DNA of 64,000 bases from NCBI RefSeq assembly GCF_002005405.1, contig NZ_CP019728.1:744001-808000 (forward strand), given 5' to 3'. Each line of letters begins with the position of its first letter. Positions within the stretch are counted from its first letter, which is position 1. Of the stretch, positions 41,907 through 52,635 are shown piece after piece. This DNA is from Jeotgalibaca dankookensis (GTDB lineage Bacteria > Bacillota > Bacilli > Lactobacillales > Aerococcaceae). The notes under the pieces were generated by a model. It was given only the letters and a program-made list of their open reading frames with translations. It was not told where the DNA came from and did no database searches. Made by a program: the position numbers and the translations under genes.

Positions 41907-42076
41907 AACATCACTCTTTCTTAAAATATTACTTATTCATCACTTATATTCTACCTCAATAAAAGAAAAAACGATAAAAAAGAAGGTTTAATTATTATGC
42001 TTAGTTAATGGCGCTGACAGCTATTTTAGCGTATAATATTTAACAATAGATATTTCAAAGAAAAGGGTGTGACACG

Positions 42077-44293
42077 ATGCCGAAAAATAAAGATTATACA
42101 AAACAAGAAGTCATTGATCTATGTGCTTCTTATATGAATGAATCCCATGTAGCCTTTGTCCAAAAAGCGGCAGATTTTGCAGAAAAGGCACACTCAGGAC
42201 AATTTAGAAAATCTGGAGAAGAATATTTTATTCATCCCGTGCAAGTTGGGGCTATTTTAGCAGAGTTAAGATTAGATCCAGATACGATTGCAACAGGTTT
42301 TCTCCATGATGTTGTAGAGGATACCGAATATACATTAGAAGATATTGAAAATACTTTTTCTAAAACAGTCGCAACTCTTGTTGACGGTGTTACAAAATTA
42401 GGGAAAATCAAATATCAATCTCACGAAGAACAATTAGCAGAAAACCACCGGAAAATGCTTTTAGCTATGGCTAACGATATCCGTATTATTATGGTTAAAC
42501 TTGCTGACAGACTTCATAATATGCGAACACTAAAATTTCATCGACCAGAAAAACAAAAGAGTATCTCTAAAGAAACCCTTGAAATCTATGCACCTTTGGC
42601 TCATCGCTTGGGGATTAGTCGAATTAAATGGGAGTTAGAAGACACTGCCTTACGTTACTTAAAGCCACAACAATACTACCGGATTGTTCATTTAATGAAC
42701 TCAAAAAGAACAGAACGTGAGCAATATATAAATGACACAATCCAAAAAATTAACGAGTCTGTCGATGAGTTAAAAATAAATGCAGAAATTTATGGCCGTC
42801 CCAAACACATATATTCTATTTATCGTAAAATGCAGGACCAAAAAAAACAATTTACCGAAATTTATGACCTTTTAGCAGTCCGTGTCATAGTTGACTCTAT
42901 TAAAGATTGTTATGCAGTACTAGGAGCCATTCATACCAAATGGAAACCCATGCCAGGTCGATTTAAAGATTATGTAGCGATGCCTAAAGCCAATATGTAC
43001 CAATCACTACATACAACTGTTATCGGTTCGAATGGTACGCCCATCGAAATTCAAATTCGTACTGTGGAAATGCATCGTATTGCTGAATTAGGGGTAGCTG
43101 CACACTGGGCTTACAAAGAAGGAATTACTAAAAAAGTAGTAGAGGAAGATACGATTCAAAATCAATTAAATTGGTTTCGGGATTTGATCGACCTACAAGA
43201 CGACTCTCAAAATGCTAGTGAGTTTGTAGAGAGCGTTAAAGAGGATATTTTCAAAGACAAGGTTTATGTCTTTACTCCTAAAGGAGCCGTTATGGAGCTA
43301 CCAAACGGAGCAGGGCCTCTTGACTTTGCATATAATGTCCATACAGAAGTGGGAGACAAAACAGTAGGTGCTAAGGTAAATCAAAAAATTGTGCCACTCA
43401 ACTATAAGCTGAAAAATGGCGATATTGTTGAAATGATGACATCACCTAATTCTTCTGGACCAAGTCGCGATTGGATTAATTTAGTTACGACTAATAAAGC
43501 CAAAAATAAAATTAAGCGATTTTTCAAATTACAAGATCGGGAAAAAAATATCGAAAAAGGTCGGACAATCATTGAAAAACAAATCCAAGAAATGGATTTT
43601 GTACCTAAGGAAATATTAACCAAGACAAATTTAAAAGAAGCTGCTCAACGCTTTAATATGCCAACTGAAAACGACGTTTTTGCTGCCGTTGGCTTTGGAG
43701 AAATCTCTGCCTTTACCCTAGTCAATAAATTGACTGAGAAAGCTCGTAAAGAAAGAGAAAAAACTCAGCAAGAAGAAGTTATGGAATCGATGGAGCAAAC
43801 CCAAGTTAAAAAAGATACGTCAAAAATGAAGATTCGACATGAGGGCGGCATCATTATTGAAGGCGCTGATAATTTACTAATTCGAACGAGTCGTTGCTGC
43901 AATCCTGTTCCAGGCGATGAAATTGTTGGTTATATTACCAAAGGACGCGGTATTTCTGTGCACCGTGCCGATTGCCCTAATACGCGCGTGACTGAAGAAA
44001 ATAAGGAACGTTTTATAGAAGTAGAGTGGGAAGACCGTGGCAGCGACATGATTGATTATGAGACTGAATTGTTAGTTGAAGGATACAATCGCTCAGGATT
44101 GCTAAACGAGGTCTTGCATGTTGTAAATTCGACCACTAAAAACCTAAATAGTGTAAATGGGAAGGTCGATAAAAATAAAATTGCAGTCATCACACTAAAA
44201 ATTAGTATTCAAAACTTAAGTCAGTTAGAAAATATTGTTGATAAGCTAAAAAATATACCCGATGTTTACAGTGTACGTCGCGTAACTTCGTAA
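42077..44293 (+). CDS. relA: Bifunctional (p)ppGpp synthetase/hydrolase
   Basis: A long RSH enzyme of 738 residues that makes and degrades the alarmone (p)ppGpp. Domains in order: HD hydrolase (residues about 25-180, FIHPVQVG and the catalytic HDVVEDT), synthetase (about 240-350, YRKMQDQKKQ and AMPKANMYQSLHTTV), TGS (about 395-455, VYVFTPKGAVMELPNGAGPL), a zinc-finger-like RCCNPVPGDEIVGYITKGRG segment and a C-terminal ACT domain (ETELLVEGYNRSGLLNE). Both active sites look intact. It is followed by dtd after 12 bp, as in most Firmicutes. The upstream region has TATAAT at 42032 but no clear -35. Confidence 0.96.
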   Translation: MPKNKDYTKQEVIDLCASYMNESHVAFVQKAADFAEKAHSGQFRKSGEEYFIHPVQVGAILAELRLDPDTIATGFLHDVVEDTEYTLEDIENTFSKTVATLVDGVTKLGKIKYQSHEEQLAENHRKMLLAMANDIRIIMVKLADRLHNMRTLKFHRPEKQKSISKETLEIYAPLAHRLGISRIKWELEDTALRYLKPQQYYRIVHLMNSKRTEREQYINDTIQKINESVDELKINAEIYGRPKHIYSIYRKMQDQKKQFTEIYDLLAVRVIVDSIKDCYAVLGAIHTKWKPMPGRFKDYVAMPKANMYQSLHTTVIGSNGTPIEIQIRTVEMHRIAELGVAAHWAYKEGITKKVVEEDTIQNQLNWFRDLIDLQDDSQNASEFVESVKEDIFKDKVYVFTPKGAVMELPNGAGPLDFAYNVHTEVGDKTVGAKVNQKIVPLNYKLKNGDIVEMMTSPNSSGPSRDWINLVTTNKAKNKIKRFFKLQDREKNIEKGRTIIEKQIQEMDFVPKEILTKTNLKEAAQRFNMPTENDVFAAVGFGEISAFTLVNKLTEKARKEREKTQQEEVMESMEQTQVKKDTSKMKIRHEGGIIIEGADNLLIRTSRCCNPVPGDEIVGYITKGRGISVHRADCPNTRVTEENKERFIEVEWEDRGSDMIDYETELLVEGYNRSGLLNEVLHVVNSTTKNLNSVNGKVDKNKIAVITLKISIQNLSQLENIVDKLKNIPDVYSVRRVTS

Positions 44294-44305
44294 AGGGAGA
44301 TAGAT

Positions 44306-44752
44306 ATGAAAGTCATTATTCAAAGGGTTTCAAGTGCTTCTGTTGCAGTAGATGGTAAAACTGAAGGGGCTATCCAACGAGGATTTCTTTTGCTCGTGGG
44401 CGTGGAAGAAAAAGATGATGAGACAGATGTGACTTACTTGGCACGTAAAATTAGTAATTTACGTGTGTTCGAAGATGATGAAGGTAAAATGAACCTTGCT
44501 TTAAACGATGTAGGCGGGGCTATCCTCTCAATTTCACAATTTACCTTACTAGCCAATACAAAGAAAGGCAATCGCCCTAGTTTTATAGATGCAGCTAAGC
44601 CAGAAATTGGTAATAAATTGTATGAAAGTCTAAATGATCAATTGCGAAATGAAGGGTTCGATGTGCAAACGGGAGTTTTTGGCGCACATATGGACGTATC
44701 GTTAGTTAATGACGGACCTGTAACTATTATTATTGACAGTAAAAATAAATAA
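44306..44752 (+). CDS. dtd: D-aminoacyl-tRNA deacylase
   Basis: A 148-residue protein that removes D-amino acids (and glycine from tRNA-Ala) from tRNAs. The two conserved motifs are [17 protein letters not shown] and the C-terminal [10 protein letters not shown], which form the active site across the dimer. GGGAGA precedes the ATG. Cotranscribed with relA and followed by a terminator. Confidence 0.95.
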   Translation: MKVIIQRVSSASVAVDGKTEGAIQRGFLLLVGVEEKDDETDVTYLARKISNLRVFEDDEGKMNLALNDVGGAILSISQFTLLANTKKGNRPSFIDAAKPEIGNKLYESLNDQLRNEGFDVQTGVFGAHMDVSLVNDGPVTIIIDSKNK

Positions 44753-44790
44753 AACAGTGGCTAGGACTTTTGTCCAGCCACTGTTTTTTT
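44753..44790. terminator. Bidirectional terminator after relA-dtd
   Basis: AACAGTGGCTAGGAC pairs with GTCCAGCCACTGTT around TTTT (one bulge), T7 on the right. It also serves the converging amidase gene and belongs to the GGCTGGGAC hairpin group. Confidence 0.92.
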
Positions 44791-46105
44791 AATTGAAATA
44801 ATTTGTAAGAGCGTTCAAAATGCTATCAGCAACTAAGTCTTGATAGTATCCGTTGTTAAAGGCATAAAAGTCATCCGGATTATTCATATAGCCTAACTCC
44901 AATAAAACAGCTGGTTGGGTATTCTCGCGTAATACAAAATAATTTCCAAAATGGAAACCATTATTTTGTAAAGGAAGATTTGCTGTTAATTCATTATTTA
45001 TCAACTCAGCAATTTTACTATCTGAGTCATCATAGTAATAAGTGGTTGTTCCAGATTTGACAACTCCTTCAGGTGTGGAATCATAGTGTAAGCTAATGAA
45101 CAAGTCTGCTTGATGATTCATACTCGTTTCTGCACGTTCATCTAGCGATATGGATTCATCTGTTGTACGTGTCATAATTACGTTAGCACCCATGGCTCCT
45201 AGTTTATCGGCTAGTACTTGTGCGGTATCTAACGTTACTTGTTTCTCATAAAAGTAATCGTTAATGGCTCCTGGATCTGTTCCACCATGGCCAGCGTCGA
45301 TGACAATAGTTGCTTCAGAAAGAGTGGTTGAAACGACTGGTGCTACTACTTCCGTTTGTACACTTGCTACTTGCGTGACTAGCCAACTGGCTATATAAGC
45401 AGTTTGTCCACTTTCAGTTAAAACTTCAATAAAGTCACCCGACTTACCTAAATATTCGTAAGTAGTTCCCTGATCAGCTGTTTCGACAATTGAACTTTGT
45501 AAAGAAGGGCTTGTCCGAACATTGACACTGTCTTGAGAAATAGTGATTAAGTCTGGATTAGCTTGTGAGCTCGCAATTAATTCTTGTGATGCGGTTTCTT
45601 CTGTTAATATTCCAGGCTCAATCGAAACGAGATCAGAATAAAGCCAAGCTACGCCATCACCGTAGGCTATCTGGCTCCAGCCATTTTCCTCGTAGAGTAA
45701 AGTATACGTTTCACCTAAAACAGCTGTTCCAATAATTTCTGAAGATTCATTATTTTCAGCCCGAACATTAACAGACGATTCGGTCACGGTTGCTAATAAA
45801 TCAGATGAAGCGGTTACTTCCGTATTGTCTACTAGCCAACTTGCAATCCACCCAATTCGTCCATCATCCATACGAATCTTGTACCATTCGTTTTCTTCCG
45901 CCAACACGTTCACAACTGTTTCACTTTGGACTTGGGTCATAATATCATAACTTAGTCCAGGGCCCAATCGAACGTTTACGGAGCTTGCTTTAACAACTAC
46001 ATTCGTATAATTAGCAAGAGCAATGGTTCCTAATGATCCTAAACCCATAAAAAAGGCTACAAGCACGATAAGTATGATATTTCTACTTAAATGTAATCGT
46101 TTCAA
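44789..46105 (-). CDS. SH3-domain N-acetylmuramoyl-L-alanine amidase (Amidase_3)
   Basis: A 438-residue secreted autolysin. Residues 1-30 are a signal anchor. Three bacterial SH3 domains (about 33-95, 105-165, 190-255; VNVRLGPGLSYDIMTQV, VNVRAENNESSEIIG, VNVRTSPSLQSSIVE) bind the wall. Residues about 268-438 are a zinc amidase (VIDAGHGGTDPGA, ISLHYDS and LELGYMNN with the catalytic Glu). It cleaves the bond between MurNAc and L-alanine. Sits between relA-dtd and hisS-aspS as in many Lactobacillales. It has its own leftward promoter region. Confidence 0.9.
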   Translation of the reverse strand: MKRLHLSRNIILIVLVAFFMGLGSLGTIALANYTNVVVKASSVNVRLGPGLSYDIMTQVQSETVVNVLAEENEWYKIRMDDGRIGWIASWLVDNTEVTASSDLLATVTESSVNVRAENNESSEIIGTAVLGETYTLLYEENGWSQIAYGDGVAWLYSDLVSIEPGILTEETASQELIASSQANPDLITISQDSVNVRTSPSLQSSIVETADQGTTYEYLGKSGDFIEVLTESGQTAYIASWLVTQVASVQTEVVAPVVSTTLSEATIVIDAGHGGTDPGAINDYFYEKQVTLDTAQVLADKLGAMGANVIMTRTTDESISLDERAETSMNHQADLFISLHYDSTPEGVVKSGTTTYYYDDSDSKIAELINNELTANLPLQNNGFHFGNYFVLRENTQPAVLLELGYMNNPDDFYAFNNGYYQDLVADSILNALTNYFN

Positions 46106-46237
46106 TTTTAGACCCCCTCGTTTATTTCTCTATTAATTATCATTATAGCAAATTTTTGAATTAATATGCAAAGTCTTTTAGAAACCATTTATTTAAATAT
46201 TAATTAGACTAAATAAGCATCGATGTTGGGAGTATGC

Positions 46238-46510
46238 TTGACAAATTGTATAAAAAATAGTAAGTTTAGATTATTATTTCCTATGAAGACAAAAGTAATA
46301 GTTGTTTGTGTTGTTTAGAGAGAATAGGCCGTGGCTGAAAGCTTATTCCAATAAAGCAAATATGAAAGACAAGTCGGAGGATTGATAGTGCAAAGCTATC
46401 ACGCAGCAGGCGTTATTTGCAAAAGGAGAGCAATAACTCTCAAAAAAAGGTGGTACCACGTCCTCAAACGTCCTTTCCCAATAAGCGGGAGAAGGGCTAT
46501 TTTTTTGTTT
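46238..46510 (+). ncRNA. T-box leader of the hisS-aspS operon
   Basis: The 444 bp between the divergent amidase and hisS genes hold a T-box riboswitch. TTGACA at 46238 marks the promoter (the -10 is weak). The T-box AAGGTGGTACCACG at 46447 precedes a GC-rich terminator with T7 at about 46470-46507. Stem I and the AGAGAGA motif lie at about 46315-46375. The candidate specifier is GAC (Asp) at 46368, in the context GAAAGACAAG, followed by the expected purine. No His codon is found at that place. Confidence 0.85.
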
Positions 46511-46549
46511 AAAATTAGGAAGGAAACATGAAGAAGGAGAGAATGATTA

Positions 46550-47869
46550 ATGATCCAAAAACCAAAAGGAACCGCTGATATTTATTTAGAAAATATGGAT
46601 ATTTGGCACTACATTGAAGAAACAGCCCGTATTCTCATGCATGACTATCGATTTACTGAAATTCGTACGCCTATGTTTGAAAGCTATGACCTATTTTCAA
46701 GAAGTGTCGGTGATACCAGTGATATCGTTTCAAAAGAAATGTATGTCTTTGAAGATAAAGGGAACCGCCAAATGGCTCTAAAACCTGAAGGAACCGCTCC
46801 AATTGTTCGTGCTTATGTAGAAAACAAACTCTTTGGACCCGAATTTCCTAAACCACTTAAGCTCTACTATATGAGTCCAATGTTTCGCTATGAACGTCCC
46901 CAAAGTGGTCGTAGTCGCCAATTCCACCAGCTAGGTGTTGAAGTCATCGGTAGTACGAACCCAGCTGTGGATGTAGAAACAATGGCTCTCGCTTGGGATT
47001 TATTGCAAGAAATTGGTATTACTGATATTAAGTTAGTCATTAACTCTCTAGGACGTAAGGAAGAACGGATTAAATTCCGTGAAGCACTTATTGCTTTTTT
47101 AGAACCGCATTTTGATGATTTAAGTGAAGATTCTAAAATACGTCTCCACCAAAATCCTTTACGTGTTCTAGATAGTAAAGACCGAAAAGATCAAGAAATT
47201 GTCAAAGGGGCACCAAGTATTTTCGACTTTTTATCACAGGAGTCAAAAAAACATTTTGAAACTGTTCAAACAATGCTCAAGGAACTAGCTATTCCATTTG
47301 AAATTGATTCAAACATGGTGCGTGGATTGGATTACTATCAAGATACTATTTTCGAAATTATGACAACGTCTAAAGTATTTGGTTCTGAAACGACTATTTG
47401 TGGGGGTGGTCGTTATGATGGTCTAATCCAAGAAATTGGTGGTCCTGACGAGCCAGGTTTTGGCTTTGGGTTAGGACTTGAAAGATTAGTTCTTATGATT
47501 CAAAAGCAAGAAATTGAAATACCTCAAGTTAATGAATTGGATGTTTATATTGTAGGTATTGGTGAAGATACCAATCTGGAAACTTTGAAACTCGTTCAAG
47601 CAATTCGCGCAGCGGGCTATTCTGCTGATCGCGATTACATGGGTCGGAAAATAAAAGCGCAATTCCGGACTGCTTCACGTTATGACGCTAAAATGGTCAT
47701 CACAATCGGAGATAATGAGCTTGAAGCGCAATCGGCAAAATTAAAAGTAATGGCGAGTGGAAAAGAAGTAACGGTTCCATTTACAGAAATTTATAATAGT
47801 TTCGAGCAAGTATTTACAAAAAATACAAGTGATATGACAGCAATTGAAGAATTTTTTGGTAAAGAGTAA
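46550..47869 (+). CDS. hisS: Histidyl-tRNA synthetase
   Basis: A class II synthetase of 439 residues that charges tRNA-His. Motif 1 ([11 protein letters not shown]), motif 2 ([20 protein letters not shown]), the histidine-specific [12 protein letters not shown] and motif 3 ([11 protein letters not shown]) are all present, with the C-terminal anticodon-binding domain intact. AAGGAGAG precedes the ATG. It is controlled by the T-box in front and followed by aspS 23 bp later. Confidence 0.96.
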   Translation: MIQKPKGTADIYLENMDIWHYIEETARILMHDYRFTEIRTPMFESYDLFSRSVGDTSDIVSKEMYVFEDKGNRQMALKPEGTAPIVRAYVENKLFGPEFPKPLKLYYMSPMFRYERPQSGRSRQFHQLGVEVIGSTNPAVDVETMALAWDLLQEIGITDIKLVINSLGRKEERIKFREALIAFLEPHFDDLSEDSKIRLHQNPLRVLDSKDRKDQEIVKGAPSIFDFLSQESKKHFETVQTMLKELAIPFEIDSNMVRGLDYYQDTIFEIMTTSKVFGSETTICGGGRYDGLIQEIGGPDEPGFGFGLGLERLVLMIQKQEIEIPQVNELDVYIVGIGEDTNLETLKLVQAIRAAGYSADRDYMGRKIKAQFRTASRYDAKMVITIGDNELEAQSAKLKVMASGKEVTVPFTEIYNSFEQVFTKNTSDMTAIEEFFGKE

Positions 47870-47892
47870 CTAATGACTTGTAGGAGTGAACG

Positions 47893-49662
47893 ATGATGGA
47901 GAAAAGAACACAATATTGTGGTTTAATAACAGAAGAATATATCGGGCAAGAGGTTGTAGTAAAGGGTTGGGTAAACCGCCGGCGTGATCTAGGTGGACTA
48001 ATTTTCGTCCATTTGCGAGACCGAGAAGGTATTGTGCAAATTGTCTTCAATCAAGAAAAAAATCCTGAACTATTTGAATTAGCAGAAAACTTGCGTCACG
48101 AATATGTTATTGAGGCAAAAGGAATGGTCGTCAAACGCGAAGCAAACCAAATCAACCCCAATATAAAAACCGGTACGGTTGAAATAGAAGTTTCACAAGC
48201 GGCTATTTTAGCAAAATCAAAAACACCTCCTTTCACAATTGGAGACGATCAGGCAGTGGCCGACGAACTACGTATGAAATATCGCTACCTAGATTTACGT
48301 AAAGAAAAAATGGTCCAAAATTTGAAGTTGCGTCACCAAACAACACGTGCGATTCGAAATTTTTTGGACGAAACAGATTTTATGGACGTAGAAACCCCCT
48401 ATTTAACCAAATCGACACCAGAAGGAGCTCGAGATTATGTGGTTCCTTCACGTGTTTATCCAGGAACTTTCTACGCTTTACCGCAATCACCCCAATTGTT
48501 TAAACAATTATTAATGGGGGCGGGTATTGACCGCTACTATCAAATTGTTCGTTGTTTCCGCGATGAAGATCTACGTGGCGACCGTCAACCTGAATTTACA
48601 CAAGTCGATCTTGAAACCAGTTTTATGTCTGCTGAAGAGATTCAAAGTTTAACAGAAGCGATGATGAAGCGTGTCGTTAAAGAAACTTTAAACCGGGATA
48701 TTAAAACACCTTTCTTACGTATGACATATGACGAGGCAATGAATCGTTACGGTTCTGATAAACCTGATACTCGTTTTGGACTAGAATTAATTGATTTACA
48801 AGCTTTTGCTGAAGAAACTGACTTCAACGTTTTCAAACAAGCTCTTGCAAATGGCGGGCAAGTAAAAGGGTTGAATTTGAAAGGAAAAGCAGCTGATTTC
48901 TCACGTAAAGATATGGATGGTTTAACGGACTATATTAAGAAATATGGAGCTAAAGGATTAGCTTGGGTAAAAGTGACTGAAGACGGATTAAATGGTTCGG
49001 TTGCTAAGTTCTTTGCGAATGACAAAGAAAAATTGGTTCAAGCCATGGATGCAGAACCAGGAGATTTATTAATGTTTGTAGCAGATAAGAAAGAGGTTGT
49101 CGCACAGTCATTAGGAGAATTACGTCTAAAGTTTGGTCGTGATTTCAATCTGATTGACCAAAATCAATTAAATTTCTTATGGGTTGTTGATTGGCCGTTA
49201 CTAGAATATGATGAAGATTTAAAACGTCATGTGGCGCTACACCATCCATTTACACGACCAAAAGAAGAAGATATCGCTCTTATGACAGAAGACCCTAGCA
49301 AAGTTCGTGCGCAAGCCTACGACATTGTTTTAAATGGCTATGAAATTGGTGGTGGTTCTTTAAGAATTAACACACGTGACGTACAAGAGAAAATGTTCGA
49401 TGCGCTTGGGTTCAGCCCTGAAGAAGCCAAAGAACAGTTTGGATTCCTTCTTGATGCGTTTGATTATGGCTTTCCACCACATGGTGGTTTAGCACTGGGC
49501 TTAGATCGCTTGGTCATGATTCTTGCCGGTGAGGACAATATTCGTGAAGTAATTGCCTTCCCTAAAAATGGAAAAGCCTATGATCCAATGACAAAAGCAC
49601 CATCAGAAGTAAGTGACCAACAGTTACAAGAATTAAACTTACGCTTGACTGTAGAAGACTAG
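47893..49662 (+). CDS. aspS: Aspartyl-tRNA synthetase
   Basis: A 589-residue bacterial-type AspRS with an N-terminal OB-fold anticodon-binding domain (residues about 5-110, [21 protein letters not shown]), catalytic core ([38 protein letters not shown]), the GAD insertion and C-terminal motif 3 ([14 protein letters not shown]). AGGAG sits six bases before the ATG at 47893; a second ATG follows immediately. Operon with hisS under one T-box. Whether it charges only Asp or also Asn cannot be read from sequence. Confidence 0.96.
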   Translation: MMEKRTQYCGLITEEYIGQEVVVKGWVNRRRDLGGLIFVHLRDREGIVQIVFNQEKNPELFELAENLRHEYVIEAKGMVVKREANQINPNIKTGTVEIEVSQAAILAKSKTPPFTIGDDQAVADELRMKYRYLDLRKEKMVQNLKLRHQTTRAIRNFLDETDFMDVETPYLTKSTPEGARDYVVPSRVYPGTFYALPQSPQLFKQLLMGAGIDRYYQIVRCFRDEDLRGDRQPEFTQVDLETSFMSAEEIQSLTEAMMKRVVKETLNRDIKTPFLRMTYDEAMNRYGSDKPDTRFGLELIDLQAFAEETDFNVFKQALANGGQVKGLNLKGKAADFSRKDMDGLTDYIKKYGAKGLAWVKVTEDGLNGSVAKFFANDKEKLVQAMDAEPGDLLMFVADKKEVVAQSLGELRLKFGRDFNLIDQNQLNFLWVVDWPLLEYDEDLKRHVALHHPFTRPKEEDIALMTEDPSKVRAQAYDIVLNGYEIGGGSLRINTRDVQEKMFDALGFSPEEAKEQFGFLLDAFDYGFPPHGGLALGLDRLVMILAGEDNIREVIAFPKNGKAYDPMTKAPSEVSDQQLQELNLRLTVED

Positions 49663-49677
49663 TTTATGTTTCACCAA

Positions 49678-49722
49678 AAAAGCTTGTAAAACCGAAGTCA
49701 GAATCGGTTCTACAAGCTTTTT
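49678..49722 (+). terminator. Terminator after aspS
   Basis: AAAGCTTGTA-AACC pairs with GGTT-TACAAGCTTT (one mismatch), followed by TTATT. IS30 copy 3 is inserted seven bases after its T run. Confidence 0.9.
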
Positions 49723-49729
49723 ATTAATT

Positions 49730-50779
49730 GATGAATTGTAATATTAAGTGCAACACCTAGGTAAAATAAAAGAAACCCATGACGACCTCGTGTAGAATGG
49801 AGTTACCACACAACATTCGACTGGAGGACTCGCCATGAGCTACACTCATTTTACCATAGCCGAACGCTCAAAAATAGAAACGCTTCGTGATCTAGGTTTT
49901 TCGATCCGCCGGATCGCTCGAATCCTTGGTCGTGCCCCTTCTTCTGTTTCACGGGAACTGAACAGGAACCCATATTATCAGTGTGATCAGGCACAGGAAC
50001 GCTATAAACAAAAGAAAACGAACTGTGGAGCAAAATCAAAGTTGACTTCTGAAATCAAAGAAAAGGTTCAGGAAAAACTAACTCTTACCTGGTCTCCAGA
50101 ACAAATTGTAGGCCGGCTATTTCAAGGGAAAATTTCTTTCAAAACAATCTATCGCTGGCTCTATTACGGTCTCTTACAAGTTCTATTGTCCGTTCTGAGA
50201 CAAAAAGGCAAACGACAGAAACCAAAAGAAACCAGAGGAAGATTCAATATCGGAACCTCTATTTCAAAACGACCAAAAGACATCAAGAAGCGAACGACCT
50301 TCGGTCACTGGGAGCTGGACACCGTCGTATCAGGACGCGGACAGGCAAAAGGTTGCGTTGCTACTTTCCTAGAGAGGAAAAGCCGCTGGTACCTCGCCAT
50401 CAAAATACCCAACCGTTCCGCTTCCTCAATGGAAGGGGCTATACGAAAACTGACTACGCTTTTTCCTGAAACTGCCTTCCAAAGTTTTACGACAGACAGA
50501 GGAAAGGAATTCAGCTGTTATCCTGTCATTGAAGAAGACTTAAGCATCCCTGTTTATTTCGCAGATCCTTATTCTTCTTGGCAACGAGGAAGCAATGAAA
50601 ACAGTAATGGACTCCTGAGGGAGTTCTTTCCGAAGAGAACCAACTTTGATTATGTGGAACAGGAAGAACTTCAAAAAGCTTTGTACCTGATTAAAAATAG
50701 ACCAAGAAAATGTCTTGGCTACCGAACGCCTCACGAGGTCTTTATGGAAGAGGTGTTGCACTTAATTTGACAAACTATC
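49730..50779 (+). mobile_element. IS30-family insertion sequence, copy 3 (1050 bp)
   Basis: The same length and ends as copies 1 and 2 but in the plus orientation. Flanked by the 4-bp duplication AATT (49726-49729 and 50780-50783). It lies in the intergenic gap between the aspS terminator and nfo. TTGACA of the right repeat points toward nfo, but no good -10 lies at the right distance. Confidence 0.93.
49835..50770 (+). CDS. IS30-family transposase (copy 3)
   Basis: An intact 311-residue transposase with helix-turn-helix and the DDE residues. Private substitutions include LQVLLSV (Pro to Leu) and NFDYV, so it is the most diverged of the three copies but still nearly identical. Confidence 0.93.
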   Translation: MSYTHFTIAERSKIETLRDLGFSIRRIARILGRAPSSVSRELNRNPYYQCDQAQERYKQKKTNCGAKSKLTSEIKEKVQEKLTLTWSPEQIVGRLFQGKISFKTIYRWLYYGLLQVLLSVLRQKGKRQKPKETRGRFNIGTSISKRPKDIKKRTTFGHWELDTVVSGRGQAKGCVATFLERKSRWYLAIKIPNRSASSMEGAIRKLTTLFPETAFQSFTTDRGKEFSCYPVIEEDLSIPVYFADPYSSWQRGSNENSNGLLREFFPKRTNFDYVEQEELQKALYLIKNRPRKCLGYRTPHEVFMEEVLHLI

Positions 50780-50845
50780 AATTAAAAACAAGAGCTATGT
50801 TAGGATATAGAGAAAATAGTGTCATTTATCTGGAGGCGTTTATTA

Positions 50846-51751
50846 ATGTTAAAAATTGGCTCGCATGTATCGATGAGTGGAAAGAAAATGCTCTTAGGAG
50901 CGGCAGAAGAAGCAGCGTCATATGGCGCAACAACGTTTATGATTTATACAGGTGCTCCTCAAAATACGAGACGCAAACCAATTGAGGAAATGAATATTCT
51001 CAAAGGCAGAGAATACATGGAGCAAAATGGATTACTTGAATTGATTGTCCATGCACCTTACATCATAAACTTGGGTAATACCACTAAGGCAAATCAGTTT
51101 GGGTTTGCAACAGAATTCTTATATGAAGAAATTCAACGTGCACAAGCGCTTGGAGCAAAACAAATCACTATGCATCCGGGTGCGCATGTCGGAGCTGGAC
51201 CAGATAAAGGGATTGTGCAAATCATTAAAGGGTTGAATGAGGTTTTAGAAACAAAACAAACTGCTCACATTGCCCTTGAAACGATGGCTGGAAAAGGAAC
51301 TGAAATTGGTCGTTCTTTTGAAGAGTTAGCAGCTATTATATCAGGCGTTACCCATAATGAAAAGTTATCGGTAACTCTAGATACCTGTCACATCCATGAT
51401 GCCGGCTATCTGGTTAAAGAAGATTTTGACGGCGTATTAGATGAGTTTGATAGAGTTATTGGATTGGATCGTTTACAAGTCATACACGTTAATGATTCAA
51501 AAAATCCAATAGGAGCAAAAAAAGATCGCCATGCCAATATTGATCAAGGATATATCGGTTTTGAAACACTTAATAAAATAGTCCACCATCCACAATTAGT
51601 TGGTTTACCAAAAATATTGGAAACACCTTATGTGGGGGAGGACAATAAAAATAAAAAGCCACTATACAAATATGAAATTGCTATGTTTAGAGCAAGAGAG
51701 TTGAATGAGAACCTATTACATGATATCTTAAATCAGTCTTTCCTCAGCTAA
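50846..51751 (+). CDS. nfo: Endonuclease IV (AP endonuclease)
   Basis: A 301-residue zinc-dependent enzyme that cuts DNA at abasic sites in base excision repair. The conserved blocks [38 protein letters not shown] and [20 protein letters not shown] supply the three-zinc ligands. The start is the ATG at 50846 with TGGAGG ahead of it. It lies 66 bp after IS30 copy 3, so any natural promoter must lie in that short gap. Its last 24 bases overlap the convergent ppsR gene. Confidence 0.95.
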   Translation: MLKIGSHVSMSGKKMLLGAAEEAASYGATTFMIYTGAPQNTRRKPIEEMNILKGREYMEQNGLLELIVHAPYIINLGNTTKANQFGFATEFLYEEIQRAQALGAKQITMHPGAHVGAGPDKGIVQIIKGLNEVLETKQTAHIALETMAGKGTEIGRSFEELAAIISGVTHNEKLSVTLDTCHIHDAGYLVKEDFDGVLDEFDRVIGLDRLQVIHVNDSKNPIGAKKDRHANIDQGYIGFETLNKIVHHPQLVGLPKILETPYVGEDNKNKKPLYKYEIAMFRARELNENLLHDILNQSFLS

Positions 51752-52549
51752 AACATTTTGTATAATGATTTCAGCTGTTTCTTCGATGGATCTTTGCGCA
51801 ACATTTATAATTGAACAGCCAATTTTTTCATATAAATCAAGGGCATAGTCGACTTCAGCTTTAATCCGTTTGCGGTTTGTATAAGGTGTTTCAACTGGCA
51901 TACCGTAAGATAACATTCTTTCACGCCGAAAACTCGCTAGAGTATCCACATCGTTAGTCAAACCAACTATTTTTTTAGGATCGACTTGCCATAGCTCATC
52001 AGGTATTTGCGCTTCAGGTAAAAGTGGTAAGTTAGCCACTTTGACATTTTTGTTAGCTAAAAACATAGAGAGCGGTGTCTTAGAGGTGCGAGAAATACCA
52101 ATTAAAACAAGATCCGCTTCTAATAAGCCTTTTGGATCCTTGCCATCGTCATAGCGTACTGCAAATTCAATAGCACTAATGCGATTAAAATACTCATCAT
52201 CTAAACGGTGAAGACTACCGGCACGTTTAGTTGGCTCTTCTTTTGTCAAATGGGTTAAATCTGCTACAATTTCTTTTAAAATGTCGTAACATAACAGTTG
52301 CTTTGAATCACAAAAATCTTTTGTATAGCGACTTAAATCTTCTAAAACCAACGTGTGAATGATAACCGCTTTTACTTGTTTAGCATCATTTAAGATGGGA
52401 ACTAATTCTTCCTTAGTACGAATAAAAGGATGAATTTCTATTATAGGTTCTATTCCTGGGAATTGAGCCAAAACAGCTTGTAAAACCTTTCGAGCTGTTT
52501 CCCCAATTGAATCAGAAATTATAAAAAAATGAATTGTTTTGTCAGTCAT
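51728..52549 (-). CDS. ppsR: Pyruvate, phosphate dikinase regulatory protein (bifunctional kinase/phosphorylase)
   Basis: A 273-residue DUF299 protein that inactivates PPDK by ADP-dependent phosphorylation and reactivates it by phosphorolysis. The P-loop-like [16 protein letters not shown] and the N-terminal [13 protein letters not shown] motif are diagnostic. In organisms without PPDK the protein may regulate another target; no ppdK is in the window. Transcribed toward nfo and overlapping its end. Confidence 0.9.
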   Translation of the reverse strand: MTDKTIHFFIISDSIGETARKVLQAVLAQFPGIEPIIEIHPFIRTKEELVPILNDAKQVKAVIIHTLVLEDLSRYTKDFCDSKQLLCYDILKEIVADLTHLTKEEPTKRAGSLHRLDDEYFNRISAIEFAVRYDDGKDPKGLLEADLVLIGISRTSKTPLSMFLANKNVKVANLPLLPEAQIPDELWQVDPKKIVGLTNDVDTLASFRRERMLSYGMPVETPYTNRKRIKAEVDYALDLYEKIGCSIINVAQRSIEETAEIIIQNVLAEERLI

Positions 52550-52635
52550 AGTCCTACCTCGATTTCTTGTTAATAAATTATTAATTTAAATATACTATAT
52601 CAGCCAGTGAAAAGACAGCGAGAGGAGCAGATGTT

